Notes under the pieces: model-generated
Told to the model about the DNA's origin: nothing
Database searches by the model: none
The model's input: the letters and a program-made list of their open reading frames with translations, nothing else
Part shown: in pieces, positions 1-7,753 of the stretch
Numbering within the stretch: the stretch's first letter is position 1
How the letters are laid out: the number at the start of each line of letters is the position of its first letter
Made by a program: the position numbers and the translations under genes
Assembly: GCF_002005105.1 (NCBI RefSeq)
Contig: NZ_MSCV01000034.1
Coordinates: 1-64,000, forward strand
Reading direction: 5' to 3'
Length of the DNA: 64,000 nucleotides
Source: Methylocaldum sp. 14B
GTDB taxonomy: Bacteria; Pseudomonadota; Gammaproteobacteria; Methylococcales; Methylococcaceae

Positions 1-83
1 AAGTAAGAACACTTTTATCCAACCCCATTCAGAAGGGAAGATCCACTTCGACCAGCACTAAACTCCGAGGGTAGGTCGTCGAT

Positions 84-100
84 TTTCGTGAATTCGCGCG
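84..100. other. Candidate att repeat, left copy
   Basis: TTTCGTGAATT followed by CGCGCG matches 15 of 17 bases with 6699-6715, including 11 consecutive identical bases, in the same orientation. It lies outside all element genes, where a distal attachment site would be expected. An 11-bp match could arise by chance in 6.6 kb, so this is tentative. Confidence 0.35.
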
Positions 101-180
101 TCGAGGGGTGAATACCCCCTTGATCAGGGCAATGCGGCGGTTCGCGCGAATCCCGCTGTCGTTTTCAACCCCTACCCCCT

Positions 181-253
181 CGACAAAAAGGCAAAAAGAC
201 AAAAATGCCCGTCGAGTATTTTTGAATTTCATCTTTTTTGTCTTTTTGTCGGG
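181..253. repeat. Imperfect inverted repeat of CGACAAAAAG units
   Basis: The left arm (181-206) has two direct CAAAAAG-type units after CGACAAAAAG. The right arm (229-253) is their inverted counterpart, ending in TCTTTTTGTCGGG. A weaker outer dyad, GTCGAGGGG at about 100-108 against CCCCTCGAC near 175-183, overlaps the left arm. It could be a bidirectional terminator at the element end, or a binding site for replication or excision proteins. No function can be assigned from sequence alone. Confidence 0.5.
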
Positions 254-402
254 ACTATACCCGAAGCACCCCCGTTTGCAGCCTAAATATCGAATATATA
301 AAGGAAAAAAGAGTTAAATTCGCTTAAAACGACGATCAGGGCAAATCGGCGAAAATCCCCTTCTCAGATACCTTTTGGAGATTTTTGTCCAAAATTGTCC
401 GA

Positions 403-1962
403 TTAATGTCGATCCAAGCCCGTCGACAAAATTCGCGGATTGACCACGCAGCAAGGCGAAGGCCGTCCGCGCGTTTCGGTCCGCCGCTCGACCTGGCGGA
501 GCACGTGCCAGTCCTGTAGCTGGCGCAGCGCGATCTTCAGCCTGTCCACAGACTTAAAACGACTTTCCATTGCCTTCTGCGCCTCACGGCGCGTAAATTC
601 GGAAAGCCCACGGGCTTGAATCCAGCGCAGCACGCAGGCGGCGTCTTCCTCTGCCTGCACTGCCCCCATGAGGGCAAACGCCGCCAAGGCGTGTTCGATG
701 AGTGCTTCACCCAGCAGCACGGCACGCGCCACGGCATCGGTGCCCACGGCATCGGCAGTAAGACCGTTCAAGGCGATCTCCAAAAGCCCTGCAATCCGCG
801 CCACCGCGCCCGGCAATTTGGAGGACCAATCCGCGATATGCTCCAGCCGCCCGCCGGGCCTTTGCTCCGGCTCAACCTGTTCGGCAAATTCGAGCCAAAT
901 CTCGCGCGCATCCTCAGTAAAGGGAATTACCCGCGGCACGCCGGCCGGCCGCTCCTGGCTGTTCAAGAAGTCGAGCAGATTCGCCTCCCATGCCGTTTTG
1001 ACCGAGTCCGGCACCGGGCGCCGCTCGCGCACATCCCGCGTGCCGACATTGCTTTCCGGGAGGGCATAAAGGAACCGCGCCAAGAGTCCGGAATCCCGGA
1101 AACGCTTCTGATTACCCGAGTCGGCCAGAATCCCCGGCTGGATCATCAAGCCGAAGCTTAAGGCCGGGCGATCAAGATGTGCCACGCGTCCTGCGCGATC
1201 GACCCTGATAGGGCTTCCTGCATGCCCCTGGAGAAACACATCGAGATTCGCGATGCCGCCGGAGTAGGTGCCGGACATCACCTGAAAGATGCCGGCTTCG
1301 TCGGATAAGACCGACATGCGCTCGCTCTGTTCTACCAGGAGCGCTTGCAGGCGCTCCGGTGTGACGTCCCCCGAGAAGATCCGGGGCGCGATCAGCTCCG
1401 CGGGTATGGCCTCACGCTCCTGCTGGATCTCGATCTCAAGCCGTTCACGATCCTCGGCGGTTTTCGCCTTGCCCGCATCGGCCTTCAGCTTCTCAACGCG
1501 TTTTGCCGCTACTTCGCGTTGCGCGAAGTTCCGCGCGATCTCGGCGCGCAATCGATCCCGCTCGCGCCTTTCCCAGCGCACCATTGGCTCGGTCAAGGCC
1601 GTCAAAATAGCGCTTTTACGGGAACCAGAAGGCAGCGCAATCAAGCTCCAGAGAGAGAGTGGTTCGCGATAATCGTCATTCCACGGGGCCACTTCGAATT
1701 GACGCTGTAATACCGTTGCCAACGCCGATAGGCACAGCATCACCGAGGCAGCCTCGGGGGTTTGCGTCGAGGCGGCCACCGCGCCGGCCATGGCTCCCAC
1801 CCAGCCCGGCAGCAGAGACGCCGGAATGTCGGGAGTCTTGGCGGTGCCCGGGAGGATCGGTTCTGGCCACGCATCGGCCGCCGCTGGGTTCGAAGGGGCC
1901 GAGTGCGGGGGAACAACCGGCTTGGCGTTATCAACAGCCAATTTGATGCGCGGCTCATCCAT
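403..1962 (-). CDS. DUF3987 primase/helicase-associated protein
   Basis: A 519-aa protein of the DUF3987 family, found in phages, plasmids and islands beside Toprim primases and regarded as a helicase-like replication partner. A proline-rich N-terminus is followed by a P-loop-like PSGSRKSAI around residue 112. The second glycine of a classic Walker A is an arginine here. A charged, probably coiled-coil stretch (about 130-185) comes next, and the C-terminal part ends in a winged-helix-like segment (about 440-510). The start overlaps the stop of the upstream primase by 8 bases, so the two are translationally coupled. The family is clear; the ATPase role is inferred. Confidence 0.8.
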   Translation of the reverse strand: MDEPRIKLAVDNAKPVVPPHSAPSNPAAADAWPEPILPGTAKTPDIPASLLPGWVGAMAGAVAASTQTPEAASVMLCLSALATVLQRQFEVAPWNDDYREPLSLWSLIALPSGSRKSAILTALTEPMVRWERRERDRLRAEIARNFAQREVAAKRVEKLKADAGKAKTAEDRERLEIEIQQEREAIPAELIAPRIFSGDVTPERLQALLVEQSERMSVLSDEAGIFQVMSGTYSGGIANLDVFLQGHAGSPIRVDRAGRVAHLDRPALSFGLMIQPGILADSGNQKRFRDSGLLARFLYALPESNVGTRDVRERRPVPDSVKTAWEANLLDFLNSQERPAGVPRVIPFTEDAREIWLEFAEQVEPEQRPGGRLEHIADWSSKLPGAVARIAGLLEIALNGLTADAVGTDAVARAVLLGEALIEHALAAFALMGAVQAEEDAACVLRWIQARGLSEFTRREAQKAMESRFKSVDRLKIALRQLQDWHVLRQVERRTETRGRPSPCCVVNPRILSTGLDRH

Positions 1963-2884
1963 GGCGGGCCTCCATTAGCCAGTCGTTCCAATCGGTGCCC
2001 TTCGCACCTTCGGGGAACTGTGGGCAGGCCACGCAGCCGCCGATTGCCAGCGCCGCTTCGCGCGCCTTGGTCAGTCCAGGGTTCCTGATGGGCTTGTCCG
2101 TGAACCGGTCGTTATCCGCGCACAACACGATCCTGGCGCATGGATGGACCTTTCGCACCGTCACCGCCACGGTTTTGAGATTGCCGGCATCAAATGCGAT
2201 AAACGTTCGATAGCCGGTGGTTTCGTGAACGGTCGCCCCGGTCGCGTAGCCTTCAGCAATCAGTAAGGTGTCGGTCGGTTTGCCGACGATGTGAAACAGG
2301 CCCCCTTTCCGGCCGCCGAGAAAGTCTTTGTCACGGCCCAAGTCCGCGTGAACCGAGGGAAAGATGGCTTGCAGGTTCCACAACTCGCCGTGCTCGTCTC
2401 GCATCGGGACCAGCAGCGCCCCGGAGACAAGAATCCGCCGCCAGCTGTCTGGCCCTTCGATCCACTTCGGCCAGTTGCCGGCACGTACGCCATGGGCTTG
2501 AACGCCTTTGCGATTCAGGTAAGGGTGATCCATGCAAGGTGAAGCCTTACCCCATAAGACGCGGGCTTCCGCCGCCTTCTTTCGGTGCCGGGTCTCGATC
2601 TCGGCTTGCCGCCTCCGGCGTTCTTCTTCAATGTGCTTCCGGGTGGCCTCATCCATCCGCCACGTCCCGCCGCCGGCTTTCCAGGTGCCGGATACTCCCG
2701 TCTTGAAATCCTGGAACCAGCCGGCCGGATGCCTATCCAGATGCAGCACGTACGCGCCGTTGAGCGTCCCGTGCCGCTGCCCTTCGATATGGAAGCGATG
2801 CAAGCGCCCATCGCCGATGATTTCGGTCGGCGGGACAATGCCCGCGGCTTGCATGGCCGATTTGAAATTGGAAATCACATCCAT
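1955..2884 (-). CDS. Toprim-domain primase of mobile element
   Basis: A 309-aa protein. The N-terminal third resembles the small domain of plasmid/phage TraC-like primases. A basic helix follows (about residues 78-110), then a Toprim domain with the acidic motifs IAEG near residue 209 and ADND near residue 255, which coordinate metal in primer synthesis. A strong ribosome site (AAGGAG) stands 8 bases before the ATG. It overlaps the downstream DUF3987 gene by 8 bases; together they look like the element's own replication module. It lacks the helicase domain of a full-length P4 alpha-type primase, which the DUF3987 partner may supply. Confidence 0.85.
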   Translation of the reverse strand: MDVISNFKSAMQAAGIVPPTEIIGDGRLHRFHIEGQRHGTLNGAYVLHLDRHPAGWFQDFKTGVSGTWKAGGGTWRMDEATRKHIEEERRRRQAEIETRHRKKAAEARVLWGKASPCMDHPYLNRKGVQAHGVRAGNWPKWIEGPDSWRRILVSGALLVPMRDEHGELWNLQAIFPSVHADLGRDKDFLGGRKGGLFHIVGKPTDTLLIAEGYATGATVHETTGYRTFIAFDAGNLKTVAVTVRKVHPCARIVLCADNDRFTDKPIRNPGLTKAREAALAIGGCVACPQFPEGAKGTDWNDWLMEARHG

Positions 2885-2886
2885 TG

Positions 2887-3093
2887 CTACGCTCCTTCTA
2901 GGCCCAGCGCCTGAATCAAGCGCTCAGCGGTTTGGTGCGTGATTTCGCCGTGCGTAGCTGCGGATACAACGCAGCGCTTTAGCGCTTCTGCTAGCGGTAC
3001 GTGCCCAAGGCGACTAAAATGGACACGTGAAGTATTTCCTAAGCCCGGTTTGCGCTGTTGGAGCAACGCACCGGGTTTTTTGTTGTCGAGCAT
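2887..3093 (-). CDS. Small hypothetical protein between alpA and primase
   Basis: A 68-aa basic protein with no family I recognise. It is accepted as a gene because it has a strong ribosome site (GGGAGGGG just upstream of ATG), starts 9 bases after the AlpA-like gene stops and ends 2 bases before the primase start. That makes a tight four-gene run. The sequence has a basic N-terminus (residues 1-30) and an amphipathic C-terminal helix. A regulatory or replication accessory role is possible, but nothing in the sequence shows it. Confidence 0.6.
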   Translation of the reverse strand: MLDNKKPGALLQQRKPGLGNTSRVHFSRLGHVPLAEALKRCVVSAATHGEITHQTAERLIQALGLEGA

Positions 3094-3102
3094 GGCCCCT
3101 CC

Positions 3103-3333
3103 CTATGCCGCTTTATTGCGGTTGAGGGATTGCCGGAGCAATCCGACATTCCAGGCGGTGGACCTCGGCCCTAGCTTTTCTGGTTTGGGTATTGAGCCGT
3201 CCCTTACGCGCCGCCAAACGGTGGATGGCGAGCAGGCATATAGCGCCTCGACGATCGGCTGCCGTACATAAGCCGAGTCGGGTAAGCGGTCGAAATTTTC
3301 GAGGATATTTAGAGCGTTGCTACTGAATGACAT
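3103..3333 (-). CDS. AlpA-family excisionase/regulator
   Basis: 76 aa from the ATG at 3333. A TTG 63 bases upstream would extend it, but it has no ribosome site and would make an atypically long protein. The core YVRQPIVEALYACSPSTVWR, followed by VRDGSIPKPEKLG, is the MerR-like winged helix of AlpA/phage regulatory proteins (PF05930 type), where the helix-turn-helix residues STVWRRV read DNA. Family members activate integrase or act as excision factors in P4-like satellites and islands. Its place between the integrase and the primase block fits control of excision or replication. Confidence 0.85.
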   Translation of the reverse strand: MSFSSNALNILENFDRLPDSAYVRQPIVEALYACSPSTVWRRVRDGSIPKPEKLGPRSTAWNVGLLRQSLNRNKAA

Positions 3334-3418
3334 GGCGTGACCCGTTTTAAAAATTACGGGCACGATAATCGCGCAGCTCAAACTTGTGTGATTCAAGAAT
3401 CCACGCCCGGAGCGGGTT

Positions 3419-4078
3419 TCAATTTTTGTGTAAGCGTTGAATGAGGCGGGCGATATCGATGGAATCGTTGAGACCAGCCATCTTCAAAATGTCGCTGACG
3501 AAAGCAGCCGCGTCGCTTGCGCGTTCATTAGCCGAGTCTTCATAGCCGTCTTCGGTTCCGGCGTGAAAAATGTCCAGCAATTCAAGAACCAGTGCATCAC
3601 GTTCCGGCTTGCCAGGATTAGTACGCGCCAGTTCTTCCAGGTCAAAGGTATTCAGGAATTCATCTAGGAAGCCTGCAAGATGGGCCAAGTGCGCACGAGT
3701 TTCGATGATTTCTTCCTCCAATTTCGGTCGCCCAAGGCGGTGACGCTGGCCGAACGGAACAAATTTCTGTTGTGCAAAGCGAATGGCAAAGAGAGGAATA
3801 TTAGCAAGCCGTTTCTCGCTTTCTCGGAGAGATTCAATCAGTAACCGAAGGTCTTCCGATTGCTTATTTGGGGGTGGAGGTCTTAACTTCATCACGACGC
3901 GGTACCCATTCACCGCATCGGCGATGCGGTTTATCAATCCCTTATGTAGGTCTTCCTCAAAATATTTGTCTACTATTTCGGCAAATCCGCGCCGCTCGTC
4001 ACCTTCATCACCTTCGGAAAGGACAATCAATCGTCGAGTGTGAATATCCACCTTGCGCGGCTTTTTCGGAGTCGTCAT
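3419..4078 (-). CDS. Hypothetical element protein (219 aa)
   Basis: I do not recognise this protein. A 219-aa, strongly charged, helical sequence with no signal peptide or membrane segment. It has an acidic stretch SEGDEGDERRG near residues 21-31, a KLRPPPPNKQ linker near 64-73 and leucine-rich helices in the C-terminal half. A good ribosome site (AAGGGGGTGG) precedes the ATG. It belongs to the element's minus-strand gene run, 85 bases upstream of the AlpA-like gene. A cytoplasmic orphan typical of island accessory genes; function unknown. Confidence 0.65.
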   Translation of the reverse strand: MTTPKKPRKVDIHTRRLIVLSEGDEGDERRGFAEIVDKYFEEDLHKGLINRIADAVNGYRVVMKLRPPPPNKQSEDLRLLIESLRESEKRLANIPLFAIRFAQQKFVPFGQRHRLGRPKLEEEIIETRAHLAHLAGFLDEFLNTFDLEELARTNPGKPERDALVLELLDIFHAGTEDGYEDSANERASDAAAFVSDILKMAGLNDSIDIARLIQRLHKN

Positions 4079-4158
4079 ACCACCCCCTTCGAGCGTTACC
4101 CTTCAAAGGAAGCCGCGCTACACAGGTGAAGGGTATCCCGTGGTTCGCCCGGCCAAGG

Positions 4159-4446
4159 CTAGGCGCGGCCATTCGGTAATGTGGTTTTAATCGACCGACT
4201 TAACCTGCCGATAAAGCTCTTGCTGCAACACAAAGACCGGCCCCAATGTGATACCGGATCGATGTTAGCCACGCCCGTTATGCCGAGACTGATTTTTCGG
4301 TCCCGCTCAAAGACTACAATGGTCAGCCCAAGAACCTTGCCACTCCTAGCCTCTTCCAAAAGAGTTTCGAGCATACTGATGGTTTCCTGGCAAACGCCGG
4401 GCGTGACAGAGCGCGAAGGGATAACCGCGGAACGGTGATTATCCAT
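4159..4446 (-). CDS. Hypothetical element protein (95 aa)
   Basis: Unrecognised. The ATG at 4446 is chosen because it lies in an 8-base overlap with the stop of the upstream orphan gene (ATGGATAA), a usual translational-coupling arrangement; the longer reading upstream has no such support. The middle (about residues 25-65) reads like a small alpha/beta fold with a hydrophobic strand GLTIVVFERD. The C-terminus is basic. No signal peptide or membrane helix. Confidence 0.55.
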   Translation of the reverse strand: MDNHRSAVIPSRSVTPGVCQETISMLETLLEEARSGKVLGLTIVVFERDRKISLGITGVANIDPVSHWGRSLCCSKSFIGRLSRSIKTTLPNGRA

Positions 4447-4729
4447 CGTGCACCTCGTTCGCGACTCCCGCCGCTTTGTTCCAACTGGCCCCATAGGGAC
4501 CAAGCATCTTCAGTGCCCGCTTGATCTCGCCGTGGGCGCACAGCAAGGCGTTAGGGATGGTGATATCGTCGAGATCGTAGTTCGCTGCCACCTTGACTAC
4601 GGAATAATTGGACAGAATGCGGCACGTCTCGACAACGGCCAGCGCATTGCACAGCGCCAGGCCTAGTTCCTCGAAATCGAGTGCTTCATGATCGAGTTCG
4701 CTCACTTGGCGCCCATTGTTATTAGCCAT
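4439..4729 (-). CDS. Hypothetical element protein (96 aa)
   Basis: Unrecognised, 96 aa, acidic and helical, with no membrane segment. A purine-rich GGGGGG tract precedes the ATG. It is coupled by overlap to the next orphan gene. It follows the pseudogene at 4793-5166 on the same strand, and both contain a leucine/alanine-rich helical pattern around NALAVVE/NEMANLAGAIRVVE. They could be diverged paralogues, but this is only a visual resemblance. Confidence 0.55.
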   Translation of the reverse strand: MANNNGRQVSELDHEALDFEELGLALCNALAVVETCRILSNYSVVKVAANYDLDDITIPNALLCAHGEIKRALKMLGPYGASWNKAAGVANEVHDG

Positions 4730-4792
4730 AACAGCACCCCCCTTTAGTTTGAAATGCTATCGCTAACGGCTCTTGCCGGCCGTTTAGCCTGG

Positions 4793-5166
4793 TCAAAACG
4801 GCTCGGAGCCCGCTGACGCGCGCTCGTGGAACTCATAGCCGACATTCAATTCGACGACCCGTATTGCCCCCGCGAGATTAGCCATCTCGTTGACTAGCCA
4901 CGATACATCACGAATGGCGTTCAGGTTCGCCCCGTTTTCGAGTGTGGCGTTCTCATAGATCAGCTTGCCGATGCCCTATATGCCGTTCTCCAAAGTATCC
5001 AGGGAGTAGAGGTATGCTGCTTGATTGCCTCCAAGGTCGTATCGTCACACTTCCGGAACACTTCGCCAGTTGCATCGAGTAGGCTAAAGAGTTCTGTAAA
5101 AGGGCGATCGGCATTCCGAAAGACCAGTTTCTGAGTCTCAGCAGGTGTAAGATCAACGATAGCCAT
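4793..5166 (-). pseudogene. Frameshifted small element gene
   Basis: A good ribosome site (GAAGAGGTG) and ATG at 5166 open a 68-codon frame ending at 4960 with an unconvincing tail. Shifting frame near 5035-5045 gives a continuation that reads through AAYLYSLDTLENGI, meets an in-frame TAG at 4976-4978, and then stays open for 60 codons to a TGA at 4793-4795 (GIGKLIYENATLENG onward). The second part looks protein-like (helical, with a repeated LENG motif). The simplest reading is one gene of about 124 codons broken by a frameshift and a stop. Function unknown. A sequencing error could explain the frameshift, less easily the stop. Confidence 0.6.
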
Positions 5167-5286
5167 GATTTCACCTCTTCGTCAGATGGGTTGTGGTTGG
5201 GGTCGGTTTGGTGAGGCTGCACCACTCCGACTCGCTTTTAACCCTCCTGGCTTACCGGCGGTCCCCCGCGCCGAATCAGGAGTCGA

Positions 5287-6546
5287 TCACGCCGGCCGAC
5301 GCAACGGGATCACGTTCCAGTCGCTACCCTTTTCACAGGCATCTAGGAACTTTGCCCATAATTCCAAGGCCCTGCGTCGTTCGTCGAAATAATCGTGTCG
5401 GTTGTAAATCCCCTCGATACCCTTGATCTTGTGATTCAGGCAGCGTTCGGCAATGTGGGGATCGATTCCAAGCGCAGCCAAATGCGTGCGCGCCGTTCTT
5501 CGAAAATCGTGAATGCAGAATGGCGAAACTCCCGGCATGAGCGGTTTCAGCTTTGCCATGGCGACATTCAACGTGTTTTCGTGAATATGGGGAATCATGC
5601 GGTGCTGCGCCTTTCGCGCCGGCAACAGCCATTCCGAGCCACACGCGAGCTGCTGGAGTTCGCGTAAGGCCTCAACAGCAGCAGGCGGCAAGGGGATATC
5701 GATAGCCGTCTCTGTCTTGACTCGCTCCGCCGGCAAGTGCCACACAGCGTTATCCAAGTCGAACTCGGTTTGCCGCGCTCCGGTCAGTTCCTGCTTACGC
5801 ACGGCCAGCAGTAGCAAGAGCTTCACCGTCAGCATGTTTTCGTGGCTAAAGCCCTTGGCGTCTCTCATCGCCTCGAACAGCATGACCAGCTCTTCCCGCG
5901 ATAACGCCCGGTCCCGTGCTTCCTCTCTCCCGCCCGCGTCGGAAAGGTCGAAAGCGGACGCCGGGTTGTACTGCACCATGTAGCGCTTTACCGCGAAATC
6001 GAACATGCGCCGGGTCCAGCGCAAAACGTCGTTGGCGATCGTCGGCGCCCCGCGTTTGACGATCTTCTGTAGCATGGCGTCAATGTGGACAGGCTTCACG
6101 TCCTCCACCTTCATCTTCCCGATACTCGGTTTGATGTCCCTCTCGATCCGGCTACGCACGATGTTGGGGTGTTTCCAGCGCCCGAGAATCATTCTCTCGA
6201 AATACTCGTCGGCCAGTTTCCCCACGGTCACGGAATTCTTTTCGGCTTCGATCTTGGCCGCAGCTTCCGCTTTGCGCTCCTGTTTCTCGGCTGCCACATC
6301 GTGACCCAAGGAGACCTTTGCCCGCAACTCCTTCGCCAGCTTCCGCGCATCTGCTAAGGATAGATCGCTGTAGCTGCCCATGTTCATAACACGCTGCTTC
6401 CCCGCAAAGCGATATCGGAACCGCCATACCGGGATCGAATAGTCCTTACGAAAACTCAGATACAGCCCATCGCCATCGCTACGCATATCGAACCGTTCGC
6501 CAGCCTTGATCCACTGCTTAATCTGCACGTCTGAAAGCTTGCCCAT
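5287..6546 (-). CDS. Tyrosine recombinase integrase
   Basis: 419 aa from the ATG at 6546, chosen for its ribosome site (GGAGGGG, 5 bases away); a longer upstream reading lacks one and is not conserved in style. The N-terminal DUF4102 arm-binding domain (residues about 1-95) is followed by a SAM-like core-binding domain (about 115-215) and the catalytic domain. Catalytic signatures visible are VRKQEL (first Arg), HDFRRTART (His-x-x-Arg), LNH, and the nucleophile Tyr in GIYNRHDY. This is a P4/CP4-57-type integrase with site-specific strand-exchange activity. It is adjacent to the yicC 3' end, its presumed attachment site, and appears intact. Confidence 0.95.
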   Translation of the reverse strand: MGKLSDVQIKQWIKAGERFDMRSDGDGLYLSFRKDYSIPVWRFRYRFAGKQRVMNMGSYSDLSLADARKLAKELRAKVSLGHDVAAEKQERKAEAAAKIEAEKNSVTVGKLADEYFERMILGRWKHPNIVRSRIERDIKPSIGKMKVEDVKPVHIDAMLQKIVKRGAPTIANDVLRWTRRMFDFAVKRYMVQYNPASAFDLSDAGGREEARDRALSREELVMLFEAMRDAKGFSHENMLTVKLLLLLAVRKQELTGARQTEFDLDNAVWHLPAERVKTETAIDIPLPPAAVEALRELQQLACGSEWLLPARKAQHRMIPHIHENTLNVAMAKLKPLMPGVSPFCIHDFRRTARTHLAALGIDPHIAERCLNHKIKGIEGIYNRHDYFDERRRALELWAKFLDACEKGSDWNVIPLRRPA

Positions 6547-6654
6547 AGCCCCTCCAGGGTGTGTACCCGTAAACGTGTACCTATTACCGTTATGGGTACA
6601 CGTCCGGGTACACGGCATTTTCGAAATGTTGTGATACGACGTGAAACAGTATGG

Positions 6655-6683
6655 CATAAAGAAAGCCGCGTTAATAGCGGCTT
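6655..6683 (-). terminator. Intrinsic terminator between yicC and integrase
   Basis: Perfect 7-bp stem AAGCCGC/GCGGCTT (6663-6669 with 6677-6683), 7-base loop, followed on the minus strand by TTTCTTTA. It would stop transcription from yicC before it enters the integrase gene. It lies on the element side of the candidate att repeat. Confidence 0.7.
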
Positions 6684-6698
6684 CCAGGGATCATGAGA

Positions 6699-6715
6699 TT
6701 TCGTGAATTGGCGTG
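6699..6715. other. Candidate att repeat, yicC-side copy
   Basis: TTTCGTGAATTGGCGTG lies 6 bases beyond the yicC stop codon and matches 84-100 at 15 of 17 positions. If it is the crossover site, yicC is left intact by integration. It contains two CGTGAA words spaced 11 bases (6702 and 6712), a possible integrase core arrangement. Confidence 0.35.
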
Positions 6716-6720
6716 AAACG

Positions 6721-7590
6721 CTACTCAATATTCTGCGTCTGTTCTCTCATTTGTTCGATCAGCACTTTCATCTCGACCGAGGCCTTGGTCGTTTCAGCAT
6801 CGGCGGATTTCGAGCCTAGCGTGTTGGCTTCGCGGTTCATTTCCTGAAGCAGGAAATCGAGACGGCGGCCCACCGGCTCTTTCTGGCGCAAGGCCCGCAG
6901 CACTTCATCGACATGGGCATCGAGCCTATCCAGTTCCTCGTCGACATCCAATTTCTGTGCGAGGTAGACCATTTCCTGCTCCAGCCGCTCGGAATCCGGA
7001 TTGGCGCAGACTTCGGCCAGCCGTGCCATGATCTTCTGCCGAATGGATTGGAGTACTTCCGGCATACGCGCCCGCACCGACGATACGTGTTCCCGCAGTT
7101 TGACGCAGCGTTCTTTCAACAAAGCCGCCAATTGGCGCCCCTCGTTTTCCCGTACGACTATGGCTTGCTTCAGCACGTCGGTCAAAAGGTCGAGAATTTC
7201 GGCGGCAAGTTGCTCTCGGTCGGCCTCGGGCTCGTGCAAGGCGCCCGGCCATTTCAAGACGTCCAGGGCACTGAAGCCGGCCAAGGGCCTATCGCTCAGA
7301 TCGTCCACCTCCCGGGCGGTCGCCAACAGCTTGGTGACCAACTCACGGTTCATGCGGATGTCGGCGCCGCCTTCGACGCTTTTCTTATAGGACAAAATGC
7401 AATCCAAGCGCCCTCGGTTGATGAGCGCACCGACGCGGCTGCGGGCGGCAGGCTCCAAAAAGCGGAATGCATCCGGCAAACGCAGGGAAAGATCGAGGTA
7501 GCGGTGATTGACCGAGCGTACCTCCCAGGTGAAAAGCCAGTCCCGAATTTCTCGTTCGCCGCTGGCGAAAGCGGTCATGCTGCGGATCAT
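6721..7590 (-). CDS. yicC: YicC family endoribonuclease/adaptor
   Basis: 289 aa from the ATG at 7590, giving the characteristic MIRSMTAFA start; a longer upstream reading is rejected. YicC-like N-terminal domain (about 1-155) with WEVRSVNHRYLD, and a C-terminal DUF1732 domain with the conserved FLLQEMNREANTLGSK and a C-terminus in QNIE. In E. coli YicC is an RNase acting on small RNA and associated with PNPase. The start faces a kinase gene on the opposite strand. The 3' end abuts the integrative element and seems undamaged. Confidence 0.95.
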   Translation of the reverse strand: MIRSMTAFASGEREIRDWLFTWEVRSVNHRYLDLSLRLPDAFRFLEPAARSRVGALINRGRLDCILSYKKSVEGGADIRMNRELVTKLLATAREVDDLSDRPLAGFSALDVLKWPGALHEPEADREQLAAEILDLLTDVLKQAIVVRENEGRQLAALLKERCVKLREHVSSVRARMPEVLQSIRQKIMARLAEVCANPDSERLEQEMVYLAQKLDVDEELDRLDAHVDEVLRALRQKEPVGRRLDFLLQEMNREANTLGSKSADAETTKASVEMKVLIEQMREQTQNIE

Positions 7591-7753
7591 GGAAAATCTT
7601 GCTTTATACTGAGTAAATTGAATCACGCATTTAAGTCTTCTGGCCTGTCCCGAATTTTGTCGGTTCGCCCTTTTTTCCGGAGGGGAGAGAACTGAAGTCG
7701 GTCCTGCGTAAAACCCTAATGCGAAAGAACGGAATATTAAGCTGAATCCTCCC

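Larger units (their letters stand above)
1..402. other. Non-coding left edge, AT-richer, with repeats
   Basis: No credible gene is seen here. The only open frames are short (under 70 codons), face each other across a repeat-rich stretch and resemble nothing I recognise. The stretch carries a candidate attachment repeat (84-100), a purine-rich inverted repeat (181-253) and an AT-rich tract around 285-320. It lies downstream of the last gene of the mobile element and probably contains the element/chromosome junction. Confidence 0.5.
84..6715 (-). mobile_element. Small integrative element next to the 3' end of yicC
   Basis: Nine genes or remnants, all on the minus strand, run from a tyrosine integrase (start 6546) to a DUF3987 protein (stop 403). 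The order is integrase, pseudogene, small orphans, AlpA-like regulator, Toprim primase, helicase-like protein. This is the layout of P4-like satellites and mobilizable islands. The integrase is immediately beyond the yicC stop codon, and the 3' end of yicC is a documented integration site for mobilizable genomic islands in Vibrio. The ends are inferred from a short direct repeat (84-100 and 6699-6715) and are uncertain; the true left end may lie outside the window. No conjugation, capsid or cargo (resistance, defence) gene is recognised. Confidence 0.7.

Noticed and set aside
29-317. Two opposing short open frames at the left edge
   Set aside because: They overlap each other across the inverted repeats, have no ribosome site, and show no protein-like composition.
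3334-3396. TTG-initiated N-terminal extension of the AlpA-like gene
   Set aside because: No ribosome site, and the 76-residue form from ATG 3333 fits the family length.
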